This document shows, in pieces, positions 1 through 12,700 of a stretch of DNA of 64,000 nucleotides. The first letter of the stretch is position 1. The number at the start of each line of letters is the position of its first letter. Where the stretch lies: NCBI GenBank assembly GCA_964020085.1, contig OZ026605.1, positions 6,801,328 to 6,865,327 of the forward strand, written 5' to 3'. Made by a program: the position numbers and the translations under genes. The notes beneath the pieces were generated by a model. It did no database searches. It saw nothing but the letters and a program-made list of their open reading frames with translations, and was not told the origin of the DNA. The DNA is from Micromussa lordhowensis. Its lineage: Eukaryota > Cnidaria > Anthozoa > Scleractinia > Lobophylliidae.

Positions 1-3000
1 CTTCGAATCGAAGGGGACACTTGGTATCATTTTGGTTATGATATGTTTAAATGGAGTTAGAACCTTCGGAGTTTTCAGCCCGAGTAGTGCGAAATTCTCT
101 GCCATACAGGGTGTATTCTCACAAAGCAATGTACACCGAATTAGGTTCTTGATGTTCTCACTCAACTTGTACTATACTTAACTTCAAACTTCATTCAAAC
201 TAGTTAACACTGCTACTTGTTCTGGGACCTGATGTAACAGGTTTAATGACGGTTGTCTTGTATCGAGCTGTATAAAGACGAATATGAATTATTACAGAAT
301 GGAAATCGTGAGTATACTTCAAACTAGATCTACAGTATCAGGCCATTTAAACCGGCTGTTCCATTTCTTTGATACTCAAAGCAATTTTGCAAGTGCCAAG
401 CAGTATTACAGAAAGAATCAAGACATGTTCCAAACTGTCGGAAACGGTCAGTTTATTGTAATAAGCTCTTTTCCGCGAGGTATATTTTAAAAGAACAAGA
501 CATTTTTCAGTTATAATCCACATCAGAGGTCCACAAAGACTTCCCTTCGAAAGCATATATTTTCGTGATTTATTACGCGTACTTCCTGTTTTCAATTTCA
601 CTCCGGAACTGGATCACACACTGACACACACGTCGTAAAGTCATTAAGGTTTTGGCTGAAAAAAGTTTGAAATTCAAAGGCATATTTTTGATAGTAGTGA
701 AAACCTTTGTTCGTTTGCAATACTCGTGTCAGCTGGATGCTACAAACCAACTACTTGTTGAAAATCCCCTTCAGCACTTTGCTGTGACATGTGTACATAT
801 CGTGAATTGTTTTAACAAAATTTGTGTGAGCTGTTCAGTTGAACACCGGCCCAGAGAGAACATCCAGTTACTTTGAACCGAGCAATCACATGAGAAGAAG
901 CTGCAATCGAAAGGCTTTCGTTTCCTTGTCGCCATACTCTCAGTATTATCTGGCAGTATTGAAGGGGTAGAAGTCCTTTTTCACTGACAATATAGGAAAA
1001 GATAATCTAGTTTTTGTTGCAGGCGAGTTTTATAAGAACGGTTTCCTTTCAATACGCAACGCACTACATTTCAGTCGTCTCCATTACGAGATACATTAAG
1101 AATATATTTCGAACTCAAGACGCTACAAGCGTCGGTTGGGATACAAAAAGTGAATACTGATTTATGTAAAAAGGTATACTTGCTTTTATCTCGGAACTTT
1201 AGAATATCTCAGTGTCTTTAAGGAGTTTTCTATGACAAATAAAGCTGGGAAATCTATCCAGGAAATGAAAAAAGCAGGCCACCAAAAGGGCGTTTAAAGG
1301 CTTTGATATAAATGCGTGCATTTGTCATGCTAACTCTGATATTATCCGGCAAGAAGCGAAGGCCAACCTGCAGCCAACAGAAACCAAACCTGATAAGTTT
1401 GAAAGAGTTCTTGAGATGCAGTTAGATATGAACAATTCGACGTAAACTTGTCGGTGTATTTTAGGAACTTTCGATTTGCTAAGAGACGTGGAGTACAGAT
1501 AAAAATGTACGAAGGACTGGTGTGCATTGAAGAGTTTGAAATGACGAACAACTTTTGTTTAGTGTGTTATTGTGCTACGGGAAAAACAATGATAGTACAC
1601 ACGTTAAAGGCCTCGTTAACTCGTTAACTATAGATATTGCCTTCCCTTGAAACGATCTAAGATACCACTCAAATTGTTAGAAGATAGGAAGTTTCCCTTA
1701 CTCTCATATAGATCAGCCATGCATTGCGAATATGCTAATACCTGTAGTCTTGTCATTTTGGTTTGCAGACATTTATTTTCCACCTCAGTACCAGTGGATA
1801 TTGAATAACATTTACTTAACATGGGATGCATTAGTTAGACAGACTGATGCAGTTCTAAATTGCGATCCAACGGATGTGCTGGGTACAGAGCAGCTACTAC
1901 ACGAGTGTAATTTTTGAGCACAATACATTCTATCAGCAGTGATCATTTTGCATCAGGCCATATTAATAACTATTGCAAATTTGGTCTTTAATTAGGAGTA
2001 ATTCTACTTTAGGCGGGGAATCTATGATCTATAACACGTTTTATCAGCCCTTACTGCATTCAGCGGCACCAGTCTTTGTACAGGCAAAATTGGCAGTTGT
2101 TATTCCTCTTCATTTCGTGTTCCCTTCCAAACTGTGGGTGGTTTCGGTTTCATTCTTACTGACAGAGAGACAGCCATTCATGTATTTCAGTATACGTTCC
2201 TTTAGGGATTGAAAGTTTACTTTATATTTAGCTTACTCTATTTTCTTTTTCAGATTTTCCTGGAACAATCGTTTATATATTATATCTTCATTTTAGTAGA
2301 AATAGAATGATTATACTATGAGCAATTCTAGTGCTTATTAGGCAACTGTTAATAAACGCCGTCTAGAATCGCACACTTCCTGCCTTATTGTGTTGTTATA
2401 TATTTAGCAAAACCGAAATTAAAAAAGGGGTTTGATCATAAATTTTCTACAGCAAATTCGCCCTCCAGGCTATCATCGCGACTGCCCAAATTAAATTTTA
2501 GATGCACAACTGACAAACTTATAGTTCACTCTGAGATTATAGATTATGCATAAAGAAATCAGGAAGGAAGGCTTTTGAGACTGTAGCAAAGTCGAGTGCA
2601 GATCCACTGGGTGTGATGGTCAAGGTTAAAATACACGAGCTACAAGTTACAATCCGAGACATAAGTCTTAGGACTATACGAACTGTTGCGCCAGCAAATT
2701 ATCGCTGTCTTCCCCCTCCCCACCCTTCGTGGATCCTAATGCGATGTTCATTTCTATTCTAATATTTCAACGTTGTTTTGAGAGTTCTAAAGGTAAAGGG
2801 GGGAAGGGGAGGTTTGTAAAAAATGAACCACCACTCCTCAACGAAAGCTTGTTTACGAGTACATAATGTTACGATCAAGACTCTGTAGCAGTCGAACTAC
2901 TGCAAGACGAGACTTCAACTTATTACTGATTGGACACCCTGGGGTTTAGATTATCGCGTCAACATCCATGAATTTGATGGAAGTAACGCAACGAACATGA

Positions 3001-3728
3001 AACGTTTTGGGCGTTGGCATGTAAAGCCCTATATTTCGATATTCAAAATTCTAAGTTGGTACCTAGGGTTTGGTGAATATAACAACCCAATTATTTCCTC
3101 GTCCCTCAATCTCTGATACATACGATGTGATTTCAATTGTCCTATTCATCCAAGTTATGTAAGAAATACTAAGAATCGCTAATATACATTGAGGGCTTAT
3201 TCAAATAAGAGATAACACTCGAAAGGTCAGGGGCATTTAGTCTATAATTAAACAGTGGTTCACCGATGACTCAAGGCGTAGCAATGTATGGAATGTAACT
3301 AATAAAAAAAGGTGGTTGTAACTGTTTTCTTTTGACAACTTGTACAGGGCGTTTCGAACTATTTTCAAGATTGCTAACCGGGAGGTAGGAAATAGGAAAT
3401 CGTGAAGACAGGAATCACAAATATTTACTTTCAGATGTATCAAATACCTAGCAGAGACAATTACACATACGTTGACTGCAGAAAACAGTTCGAGAATCTG
3501 GTGGTGTATTTCATTAACGCCTAAACCAAGCAACCCGATGAGCCTCGAATCGTGAAGCATGTTATGTATCAGTGAGACTGCATGCCATAAATTGTATGCG
3601 TGATCAGCATGTACTATTTAGTTAACCTTTTAATATCGTGTCACAAACCGTTTTATTACTAATCGTCTTAGCGGTCACTCACTGCCCAGGGATGATTCAA
3701 GGCATAGCTATGCTATACATTTAGCCTG
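1..3728. other. No supported gene
   Basis: AT-rich sequence with scattered short open frames on both strands, none with recognisable motifs, consistent exon borders or mutual phase. No element ends were recognised apart from the hairpins that follow. Confidence 0.5.
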
Positions 3729-3780
3729 TGTACAGCCGCCCCTCCCCTCAGAAAAATCTTAGGGGAGGGGCTGCTGTACA
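3729..3780. repeat. Strong hairpin with 20-bp GC-rich arms
   Basis: TGTACAGCCGCCCCTCCCCT pairs with the right arm at 19 of 20 positions across a 12-nt loop. A second palindrome, CGAACCCTTTTTGAATTCC...AAAAGGGTTCG, lies at 3836-3876. Confidence 0.5.
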
Positions 3781-4469
3781 TTGAGTAGTGTACACGTGGT
3801 GGCAATGCCACGTGGTGCCACGTGGTGGTCATGAACGAACCCTTTTTGAATTCCGAAAAATTTCGAAAAGGGTTCGTACACTTTTACCTTTGGTAAATCC
3901 AGCGTAGCTCGTAACGATGACACGGTGTACAGTAAACGCTGGCTGGATAACATCCTGCTAAAAGTTATTCTTTGCGGAAAAGTTTTAATTTCGATACGAT
4001 ACGTACGTTTGAATGCTGGCAAAGGCAATCTGTTTGAATCTAACAGATTAATTTATTTCCCTTTTACATTTTAAGAATATGGTATGAGTAATGCGTTTTT
4101 GAAAACATGTTGAATATTTAGAAGCCTGTTTGAAAGCACACTAGAGAGAATTATACGTTTCAATCCCTTATGTTTCTCTGGTTTGAACTGAGAGGATAAG
4201 TCCCAAGACTGGAAAATAGAAACACGTAATTGATTAAAAATGCACCTTTCCCCTCTTTTTGTAACATGACCCTGTATGTATCTTCACAGTAAGAAACAAT
4301 ACACGAATTAAAGAGTGCAGGCCCTGCAATTCATCCCCGAGTGTGGACACTAAAAAGGGAATCAACTCACCATTAAGTGACTTTCAGAACGAAAATTTCG
4401 AAATCTCCAAAATTTAAATTTTTTACTGTTTCCAAGCCAACAATAATTGTTGGTTTGGAAACAGTTAAC

Positions 4470-4506
4470 AGTGAACAGTTCACCAATTATTGGTGAACTG
4501 TTCACT
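4470..4506. repeat. Perfect 37-bp palindrome
   Basis: AGTGAACAGTTCACCAAT and its exact inverse around a single central T. Another palindrome, CAACAATAATTGTTG, lies just upstream (4439-4453). Confidence 0.6.
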
Positions 4507-5003
4507 AAAAATAGACTATCTGACCGAAGCTGTTAGTATTCCCATGATCTACTAGACAGAGGGTGGCAAAAACGATTTTGAATATAAAAAAAAAAACGGC
4601 ACTCAAATGACCAAACATGCATATTTTTAAAACTTTAACCCCAAAGTCAAAAATGCCAGGGGGGTGCAGGGTGACTTGGAAACATGGCGCCATTCAGAAA
4701 ATAGACAAAAAAAGAAGCTGATTGTAAAATAACAAGGGTGGTTTTCGGTAGTTTGGTATATTAACCAGCTCAACTTATGAGTTCTTTCAAGGTATTTTGA
4801 AAATTCTCACAAGCGACTGCAATAATTAGCAAATGACAAGGACACTCACTTGCACATATTGCTTCTATTGCACCTACCTCGGCATGCAATCGCACTGGAC
4901 TTGACTTGGGCCCAGGCTGGGGTTCAGGCCCCATCCTGACCACAAACTGGAGTAATTTGGTTTTATCAACTGAGTTGATAATGTGCATTGGCGACCGTAA
5001 AGA

Positions 5004-5052
5004 GATTTGAAAGCTGACGTTTTGAGCGTTAGCCCTTTGTCAGAGTGAATCC
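5004..5052 (-). ncRNA. Hammerhead-ribozyme-like motif, copy A (decayed)
   Basis: Family 1 motif. The minus strand reads GATT, a spacer, CTGACAA, the hairpin GGGC-TAAC-GCTC, AAAACGTC, AGC and then AATC. Stem I (GATT/AATC) and stem II are intact, but both catalytic boxes are mutated (CUGACGA to CTGACAA, GAAA to AAAA). It sits in a repeat of about 120 bp (4950-5090) that also carries an ATCAACTGAGTTGAT palindrome. Confidence 0.35.
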
Positions 5053-5206
5053 GGAGCGAATTTCCTGGTAGAGTTGAGTTCAGCTCCTTGGCCACACTCG
5101 TAAAAATAGCCAACTAGTCTGCCTCCTACCAGTTGGTATTTTTTTCCTGGCTAGTTTAATTTGTAACATTTATTTCTAATATTTGACACCTATATAACGA
5201 CACAGG

Positions 5207-6077
5207 GGGAGGCGCGGTGGCCTCATGGTTAGTGCGCTCGACTAGGGAGCGAGCGGTCCGCGTTCGAGCCCTGGCCGGGGACAGTGTGTTGTGTTCTTGG
5301 GCAAGACACTTTACTCTCACAGTGCCTCTCTCCTCCCAGGTGTATACAGGCCCGTAGCCAGGATTTTTTACGGGTGGGTGCGATCAGTTGATTATACGGA
5401 CCAACGAGCGCCGGAGGCGCTCTTTACTAGGGGGGTCCGGGGGCATGTCCCCCCGGGAAATTTTGAAAATTAAGTTGTCTGAGACTGCATTTCGTGCGTT
5501 TTGAAGGTCAGTATGATAGCAATATAGGTCGCTAAAAGCGAACTTAAAAACGTGGATATTTGTCAAATTTTGAACTTCAAAATTGATTTTTTTTTTTGGC
5601 AAAGAGAATGCTTTACGTATGTGTTTTACAATGTAGAGAATAACAATGCCAATGTCACTATTTAAAAATAACAAAAATAGAAATAAAGTTGTAAATCCGT
5701 ATTGTTCACTCGGCTGGCTGCTGATCATCACGATCTTTCAGAGGTGTGCCAAGCTCAAGCCTCCTTGGGTGCATCTTGGCAAACAGAACAACACTATTAT
5801 TTTTTTTTACCATTTATTTTTTTAACAAAAAAGGGGACCTCAGCAGTCTGCGGGGGGGTGCGGGCGCACCCATCGCACCCCCCCTCCCTACGGGCCTGGT
5901 ATAAATGGGTACCTGCTATTTGTTGGGGAAACCTAACAAAATTGCGGGGGAGTGACCTGTGATGGACTAGCATCCCGTCCAGGGGAAGTAGAAATACTTC
6001 TAGCCGCTTCATGCTACAGAAACCGGGATAAGCTCCGGCAGCTATGAGCCAGCCTTGGCTCCAAGGCTTCACTTTAC
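5207..6077 (+). mobile_element. tRNA-derived SINE, interrupted by a nested TIR element
   Basis: The SINE body is 5207-5346 plus 5904-6077 (314 bp). It begins with a tRNA-like head including a GTTCGAGCCC B-box-like stretch and ends in the conserved CGGGATAAGCTCCGG tail. It is bounded by perfect 15-bp target duplications (ATATAACGACACAGG at 5192-5206 and 6078-6092), showing retroposition. Relatives lie at 14355, 20410 and 31140. Confidence 0.7.
5347..5898. mobile_element. Non-autonomous TIR element nested in the SINE
   Basis: 552 bp with 11-bp terminal inverted repeats CAGGCCCGTAG/CTACGGGCCTG and a 5-bp duplication GTATA (5342-5346 and 5899-5903). Removing it restores the SINE sequence AGGTGTATAAATGGG. 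It carries a GC-rich GGGGGCATGTCCCCC palindrome near its left end and no transposase. Confidence 0.65.
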
Positions 6078-6512
6078 ATATAACGACACAGGCCCATTAG
6101 CACTTCCACTAAATCTCTTATTTACCAAGGGGAAGTATGGGTGAAAATAGTGTTTTTCTTGTTTCGTTTTTGTCTCTTAGCTAAGGAAGTTCTTCTAAAG
6201 AAGAGTAAGCCACCACCTCAAGAGTGAAGTCAGTGTATTAGTTTCCACGGGTGGGTTGACAAAATAAAGGGGGGACATGTCTTCATGTCACAGGTAAAAC
6301 ATAATCACTATGATTTTACAATAAATAATGATAGTCTTTAAAAGCACTGGTTAAAAATTCATATACAAAATCATTTTCAAACTAATAAATAATTCATCCA
6401 GTTTGAACAAAAGAAAACTATCTGATCTTAATTAGCATTTTATTTTATTTTCTCCATTTTCTCCTTAGTTTTAGATTTGATTGAGAAGATATACCAAGCA
6501 CTCAAGACAGTG

Positions 6513-6582
6513 TTTGACCACATTTCCAAACAAATCCATGTTCGGCAAAAACACTCTTCTCGGTGTTTAGAAATGTGGTCAA
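6513..6582. repeat. Imperfect inverted repeat
   Basis: TTTGACCACATTTCCAAACA on the left is mirrored by TGTTTAGAAATGTGGTCAAG on the right. It explains most of an exon-like open stretch at 6469-6602, so that stretch is not called as a gene. Confidence 0.45.
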
Positions 6583-7299
6583 GTACTATCGTTCAAGTTT
6601 GATATATTACGTCAAACTTCGTACCTTCAGGGACTTAAATCACGCATGCTTTGCCAGCAGTAAGTGGGCATCAAATAGCCTTAGCAACCATCAGTTTTGT
6701 TGTTAAGCTTATATTTGCAGCTCTATTTATACCTGTTGAAATATCAAACCGCGTTGGCGAGTTCGCAAACGGTATCAGCTTTTCTTATGGAAAATTTTCA
6801 CACAACCCAGAAGAAGAAGAAGCTCATCAGCTAGAAGAAATAATAAACCAGGATTGCTTTGCGGCTGGTTTGTAAACAAAACAGTCTCCATGATTCATAT
6901 TAGGCTTAACTATGGGGCTAACCTGAATATCTTATCTTCCCTTTACTAGTAAAGTTCGGGTAAATAAATACAATGACATTTGAACACTGAATGACGAAAA
7001 CTCACTATTTCAATCCCAAAGTATAAAGAAGCCACGAGGAACTCGACACTTTTAAAAATGGCCGCCAGAAGGAAATCTCCCCACGCGCAAAACCGCTGCT
7101 CGAACACCGATAAACGCATGGGCTCACCTGGGCTCTGGATACGGGCGTCGCCTTCCACCGACGTAAAATGAGGTCTGTTTACTGTGTCAAAAAGGGTCCA
7201 GAATTGTACCTAAATAACGGTTCTTACTTTTATACGAGCCCAAAGATGACCCTTTAAAAACCAAGTTTTGAGGATAAGAGGTCAATTGGAGCGAGACTT

Positions 7300-7675
7300 G
7301 ACTTTCTTTAACTGATCCAGGATAAAAAGAATTGAAAAGATCGCTTGAACCGATCTCAGAGGTCCAAAGTCATCTACATGTATAAACCTGGTTGCTGTGA
7401 CTATGACGAATTTTACGTTGGCAAAACAAAACGAGGACTCCATGACAGAAAACCAGAACATTTCAAGGCCCTCGCTTAAAGCGACCATTCATCAGCCATT
7501 GCTGATCCTGTAAAAACCACTGGTCACAACATAAAATGGGATCATCTTGACATTTTAGCGTCCGGCAAAACTGACTTTCACTGCAAAAAAGGAGATTTTA
7601 TTCATTCAAGAGCGAAAGCCTTCCCCAAGAGAAACTTGCCTTCCCTTAATGTCAATGTCAGTAGTGAGAAGTTGG
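7300..7675 (+). pseudogene. Decayed Penelope-like GIY-YIG endonuclease fragment
   Basis: One reading frame gives RSQRSKVIYMYKPGC, then DEFYVGKTKRGLHDRKPEHF, then a stop, then DHSSAIADPVKTTGHNIKWD and LNVNVSSEKL. This is the YIG-type domain and tail seen at the C-terminus of Penelope-like retroelement proteins. At least two in-frame stops (one near 7335, one after FKALA) show it is dead. No reverse transcriptase is present. Confidence 0.6.
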
Positions 7676-9379
7676 TGTCCGGAGGGGGCGTTGGGATTTT
7701 CGGTTTTGCGGATTTGGCCAATTTTTGGTTCGGTTTTCGAACTTAAAACTGCGGTTTTCAGTTTTGGTGTCCTGTGCGGTTTGCGGGTTTTCTCCATTTT
7801 AGTCTTTGGTTTTCGGTTTTTGTCAACAATAAAGGCGGTTTTTCGGATTCCTCTGTCAAATGCATTTTGCGGATTTTCTCGTTTTGACAAGGGAGTTACA
7901 CCCTGCGTTCGCGCTAAAACTGTAATTTCAAGGGACCTCTTGACCAGCCTTCGGCTTCTACCCAGACTTTCTTTTAGAGGAATGCATGACAAGCACAGTA
8001 TCCGATTAAAGCATTAAAGCAAAGCCTAGTCCCTTTAGCAGCCTTTGTTTGGGTCGTAACGGCTGCCAAGCAGACTATATAAAGCTAAAGATAACATCAA
8101 AGTGGGAGACTCTTTCTCAAATAAGCTCAAATATCACGCGGCTGGGACGATATCTTGTGGACCACCGAATTTCTATAGCTTGATTGCTCTATGTTCTATA
8201 ACCCCTCATGATGTCTAGACTGCAGCAGATAATTTTTCTCAGTCTAGGTTTAGACCTCTGTTTATGATGTATAGTTTTCAAAAATTGTAACGGTCACTTT
8301 GAAAATGTAAATAGGCACGCATAAGAAACGTCAAGTTCTGTAAAAACGCGTTGGAATACAATGCTTATCACCGCTGTTTGTGTTATATTCTTAAACAAGC
8401 TACGACGGCCTAAGAACAAGAGTTTATACATTTGAAAGCGAACAAAGAGAGTAACACAGCGACAATGGCCTTTAACACGGGTGACTTGAAATTCTCACTT
8501 GTATTACAATATAACGAGGCAATTTCGGACAGAAACTACAAAATTGCCTGAAGTTACCTCACATCACATGCGTAATGGAATATATTGTAACGCAAATGAA
8601 GAAAGTTGACCGCGAAAAGAGCTATTGCTTCCTATGAGAAGTTTTGTGCTAAAGAAGGGTTCGCCCGGCTCCGAGGGTTTTTCTCCTGGTTCTCCGGTTT
8701 TCCTTCCTCCACAAAAATCAACATCTCCAAATTCCAGTTCGACCAGGATAGGGGACCTGCATGAAAACCAGCTAAGGCTGATGTGGTTTGCTCGCTAAAC
8801 ACTGTAAATTTATTTATTTATAATTTATTTTAGCACTTTGCACGTCTCACAGACGCAAGCAACAAGGTTAGCGAATAAAACAACAGTTACGTCTTTCAAT
8901 TTATTGAATTCATAACGCACTTTGTATATCTTTGCTTTCATTAAATTCTCTTAAACGTAGCACCAACGCTACCATTAAATACATTAACATTTCATTCCAA
9001 ATAAGAAAACCTTAGGAAATGTTACATTTTAAAGAAATTTGTGAGCTTTAAATAAATTAACCTCAAGATCTACACAAATAAAACCACAGAGAACACTGAA
9101 AACTTTTACTCTGCAACCATGTGCTTGTGACGAGGTCGCACAGCGAAAACAACACTGTCCTTTGACAACTTTCCATTATTGTTATTATTATTATAAACAA
9201 CTTTATCACAATAAATTGTCCAACAGTGAATAAAAGTAGTGCACCACTGCGAAACTACCATTGTAAGCACTCACAAGTCACTCACTCCTGCTAGCTAGCG
9301 CTACGCAAGCCACGTAGGAGCTCTCTGCACTATCATGATGAAATCTGACTTTTTAATCTCGAAAATTGTTATTGGTACT

Positions 9380-9415
<36 letters not shown>

Positions 9416-9576
9416 AGAATTAATCGTGATCGTAATTTCGAAATTACTCGCGATTTTAACTCGCGAAATTGCTCCAAAAATTACTCCCGATTTCGAAATT
9501 ACTCGCCGAATTGTACTCTACTTAATAATTTGGTTTTATCAACTGGGTTGATAATGTGAATTGTCCACCGCAAAGA
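7676..9576. other. No supported gene; low-complexity CGGTTTT region
   Basis: 7690-7870 is rich in TTTTCGGTTTT-type low-complexity sequence that opens long frames on both strands by composition. 9366-9525 has interlocking palindromes of AATTTCGAAATTACTCGCG type. The rest is AT-rich and featureless. Confidence 0.45.
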
Positions 9577-9624
9577 GATTTGGAAGCTGACGTTTCGAGC
9601 GTTAGCCCTTCGTCGGAGCGAGTC
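9577..9624 (-). ncRNA. Hammerhead-ribozyme-like motif, copy B
   Basis: Same family-1 layout on the minus strand: CCGACGA in place of CUGACGA, the GGGC-TAAC-GCTC hairpin, and intact GAAACGTC and AGC. The outer part of stem I is weaker than in the other copies. It is followed by the same palindrome-bearing tail (ATCAACCCAGTTGAT). The repeat lies about 100 bp downstream of the stop codon of the SLC35-like gene. Confidence 0.4.
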
Positions 9625-9720
9625 AAGGAATTGTGTGTACTCTACCTAGTCAAGTTACTATAATTACTAAAAATTACGTTACTTTAAGTTAAGTTAACAG
9701 CTAACACCACATCCTTCCGC

Positions 9721-12700
9721 TCATATAAAGTGGAGATCAGAACACAGGACAGGTAAAAACGAAAACAATCCGTATATCCAAAACGCAGCAAACGCCGGCA
9801 TTACAAGTTCGCCAGTGTGAGATGGACTCGAAAAGGTAATAGCCAAGGTGACCCAGATCCAGGAAAAGCCTCGTGTTCCAACGTTGAGAAGAGGGGACGA
9901 AAATTTGAGTTGATAAAGGCAAGCTGCCTGGCTGACCAAACGAAGAACAGCCTGAAGCAACAGGCAGAGGCAAGAAAAAAAAGTAACAAGTCAAAGTCAG
10001 GGAATAGCCGAATTTCCATATTTTTTTACATTGTTTTTTAAATTTTTTTTTAAATCTGTTTTTACCTTTGCTCGCTCAAGCGGTTTCATATCATGTCTGG
10101 ATTTATGAAAACAGTGTTGAAGAAAATCTCGCCCCCTCAAGCGTTTTCTTTTTTTTTCTTCTTCTTCTTCTCAGTCTCGCCAGAGAAAGTAGACGATATA
10201 AATATTCAAAGAATCAATCTTTTTCTCTCCGCTCTCTTATCTGTCCTTTCCTACTCTTGTCTATCGCTTGGAATAATTCTGAGGCCTTCAGGAGTCGGGA
10301 AATCAAATCAGGCAGGACGCATATTTCATTAAAACAGCTTTCATAAATCCAGCCAATATTTACATGTATTGTCTAATAATTTGAATCTCAAAACTGAGTA
10401 ATAATTTAATATTTCAAGACGTTCAAATTATAAAGTGAAGATAAGCCTGCATGAAGATATGCCTGCGTGAAGATATGCCTATCTCTGTAAAACTGACACC
10501 AAAGGAGGGAAGATAAAATGTCCCTATTTGAAGAGGTGTCCACATTCTAGAGGTCACTAAATTGAATCATTTCAAAGGGCTCTCAAGAACAGAGTAATGC
10601 TGCCGAAGTAACCAAAGGCAGCCAGGTGTCTGTATTATACAGGTGCCTATCAGGAAGGGGTCCGCCTACCCGTACTGATTTTACTAGCTGTGGTTATTAA
10701 ATAGTTATGTCAAATATCTCATCCTCTGTACATTTTTTCTTGTCAAACAAGACCAGATATTTACAGACTGAATGTCAAACTTACCATTATGGACAAGCTA
10801 ATGATCAGCTCCAGTGTTCCTCTGTTTGACAGTTGAGCTTCAAGCGCAGGGAACTCACCAAACAAAAAGACAACAAATGGAAGGCTCACAACACAGGTGA
10901 AATTTAACAGATAAAGTAGCTCTGCACGTGTGGCCTGCACCCAAAACAACACAACAGCTATTATGACAATGCTTGGATAGTAATCCTTAACCCTTTTTCC
11001 CTAAATGTAACTTCATGTATAACAAGCTAAACTAAGAATGTTATCTGCTATTAAAATATTCCTTGGATGAAACGCCATTTAATCTAATTCTGCCTGAAGG
11101 AATCTTTTTTTTTTTGGGGGGGGGGGGGAAGCTTGTAGACCCAAGGGAAGGGGGTGACAGAAAGTGCCTATCACCCTTACCCATTTCTAATTACAGGGTT
11201 TGTACCCTTTTCAGAAACGAATTTCCAGGACTCTAAAATTCATATTAACCCTTTCACTCCCAAGATCGCAATGATCCAGTTTATGAAAAATAATATTATA
11301 TCAATCTACCTTACTTTTACTTCTAATTAACTTTTTAAAGTGCCCCTGTGACAAAAAATAAATTATTTCTTCCTTTGGATTTCAAAACTATGTTAACTAA
11401 ACACTAAGTGACCCAAGTTTTAATCCTTGATTTAAAAAGGGCACCTGTTTATTTTAACTGGAACTTTCTTATTTAATGATCTGCCATTACTAAATATAAG
11501 TTCTTGAGAGAGCTGGATCAAGGAGAAAATGACGTCAAAGGCTCACTAGTTTAAGAATGCAATGCGTGTGTACACTGCAGAATTAATATGCAGCACAGGA
11601 GTTTTGGGCTTTCACACTTTTAAACTCGCACTTTGCATACATAACAAGCTGCGTTCACACGCTGAAATTTTAAGCTGGTGAGCCTTTGACATCACTTTTC
11701 CTGGATCCAACCCTCTGAGGTCAAATCAGTCAGGTTTGAACGTGAGTGATGGCGGATCGTGAAATCCAAAACTTACACTCAAAGTAAACGGCCTTTGGAT
11801 AAAAATGAAAGGTCGGAATTTTGCCAGTCAAGTGTTAAGCAGACACACTTTCAGAATCTCAAGAAAAAGTGATTTTTTTTTATCACAGGGGCACTTTAAA
11901 TTATCAAACTAAACAGTCATACACACCTTTGGCAGATATATTTTTGCATGCACAGTAAAAAATGCCATGGAACCACTCATTATGCAAGCAAAAAGTCCAT
12001 CAGTGAATGAAACCTTATAATCAGCAATTTTATCCTCAAATGTGCAGAAAAGAACCATGAGAAGTGAACTTGAAACGGCCACAAATAGAATAATTTTGTC
12101 TGGATAACTTTGACGTCTGATCACCCAAGATGCAAGGAGGACTAGAGGAACTGACAGGGATAAAGAAACCTGCAACAAATGAATTTTGGAAAACTTGATT
12201 ATCACATTGTCAAGAAACATTAGCTACACTGTAAACCCGGGCGCAATGAAATAGCACAGAGCAGATCAACAAGTCTTGGTTGGACTAGAAAGACGAATTG
12301 TCAAAACAAACACCGAAGCCTCACTAGCCTCACTTTCGTGCAACTAGACCCAGGCTGTCCATGTTGACCACCATATTTGCATTCGGTTTAAAGCAATGAA
12401 AACAATGAAAAAATTTTCTGGCACCAAATTTCCAGGGTTTTTTTGCAATGTTTTTCCTTTGAATCACAAAATCAAAAGGTTCAAGAACTTCAGACATATT
12501 AAAAGTCTCTAATAACATATATCTACATGAATATGCAATAAGGACCATAAAAAAAATTGACTATTCCTTGGTTTCTAAAGGTTTTTCAATCCATTTGTAA
12601 CAGCTTTTAAGCTTGTCTGGGACTCAATGAAAACAATACATACCACAAAACAATTCACTAACTGACATGAATTGCTTTCTTTTCAACTAATTGAAGCACT

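Noticed and set aside
1021..1098. Open stretch GEFYKNGFLSIRNALHFSRL after a TTGTTGCAG acceptor
   Set aside because: Too short, no homology recognised and no companion exons in 1-5000.
6181..6227. Possible last exon KEVLLKKSKPPPQE with AATAAA at 6263
   Set aside because: Only 15 codons, no partner exon could be found upstream, and the flanks are SINE and repeat sequence.
6469..6602. Exon-like open stretch (LDLIEKIYQALKTVFDHI...) after a strong pyrimidine-rich acceptor
   Set aside because: Most of it lies in an inverted repeat (TTTGACCACATTTCC mirrored), so the open frame is better explained by a foldback element; no upstream exons fit.
7649..8017. Overlapping 122- and 128-codon frames on both strands
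   Set aside because: Generated by CGGTTTT-type low-complexity sequence; repeat-driven composition rather than a gene.
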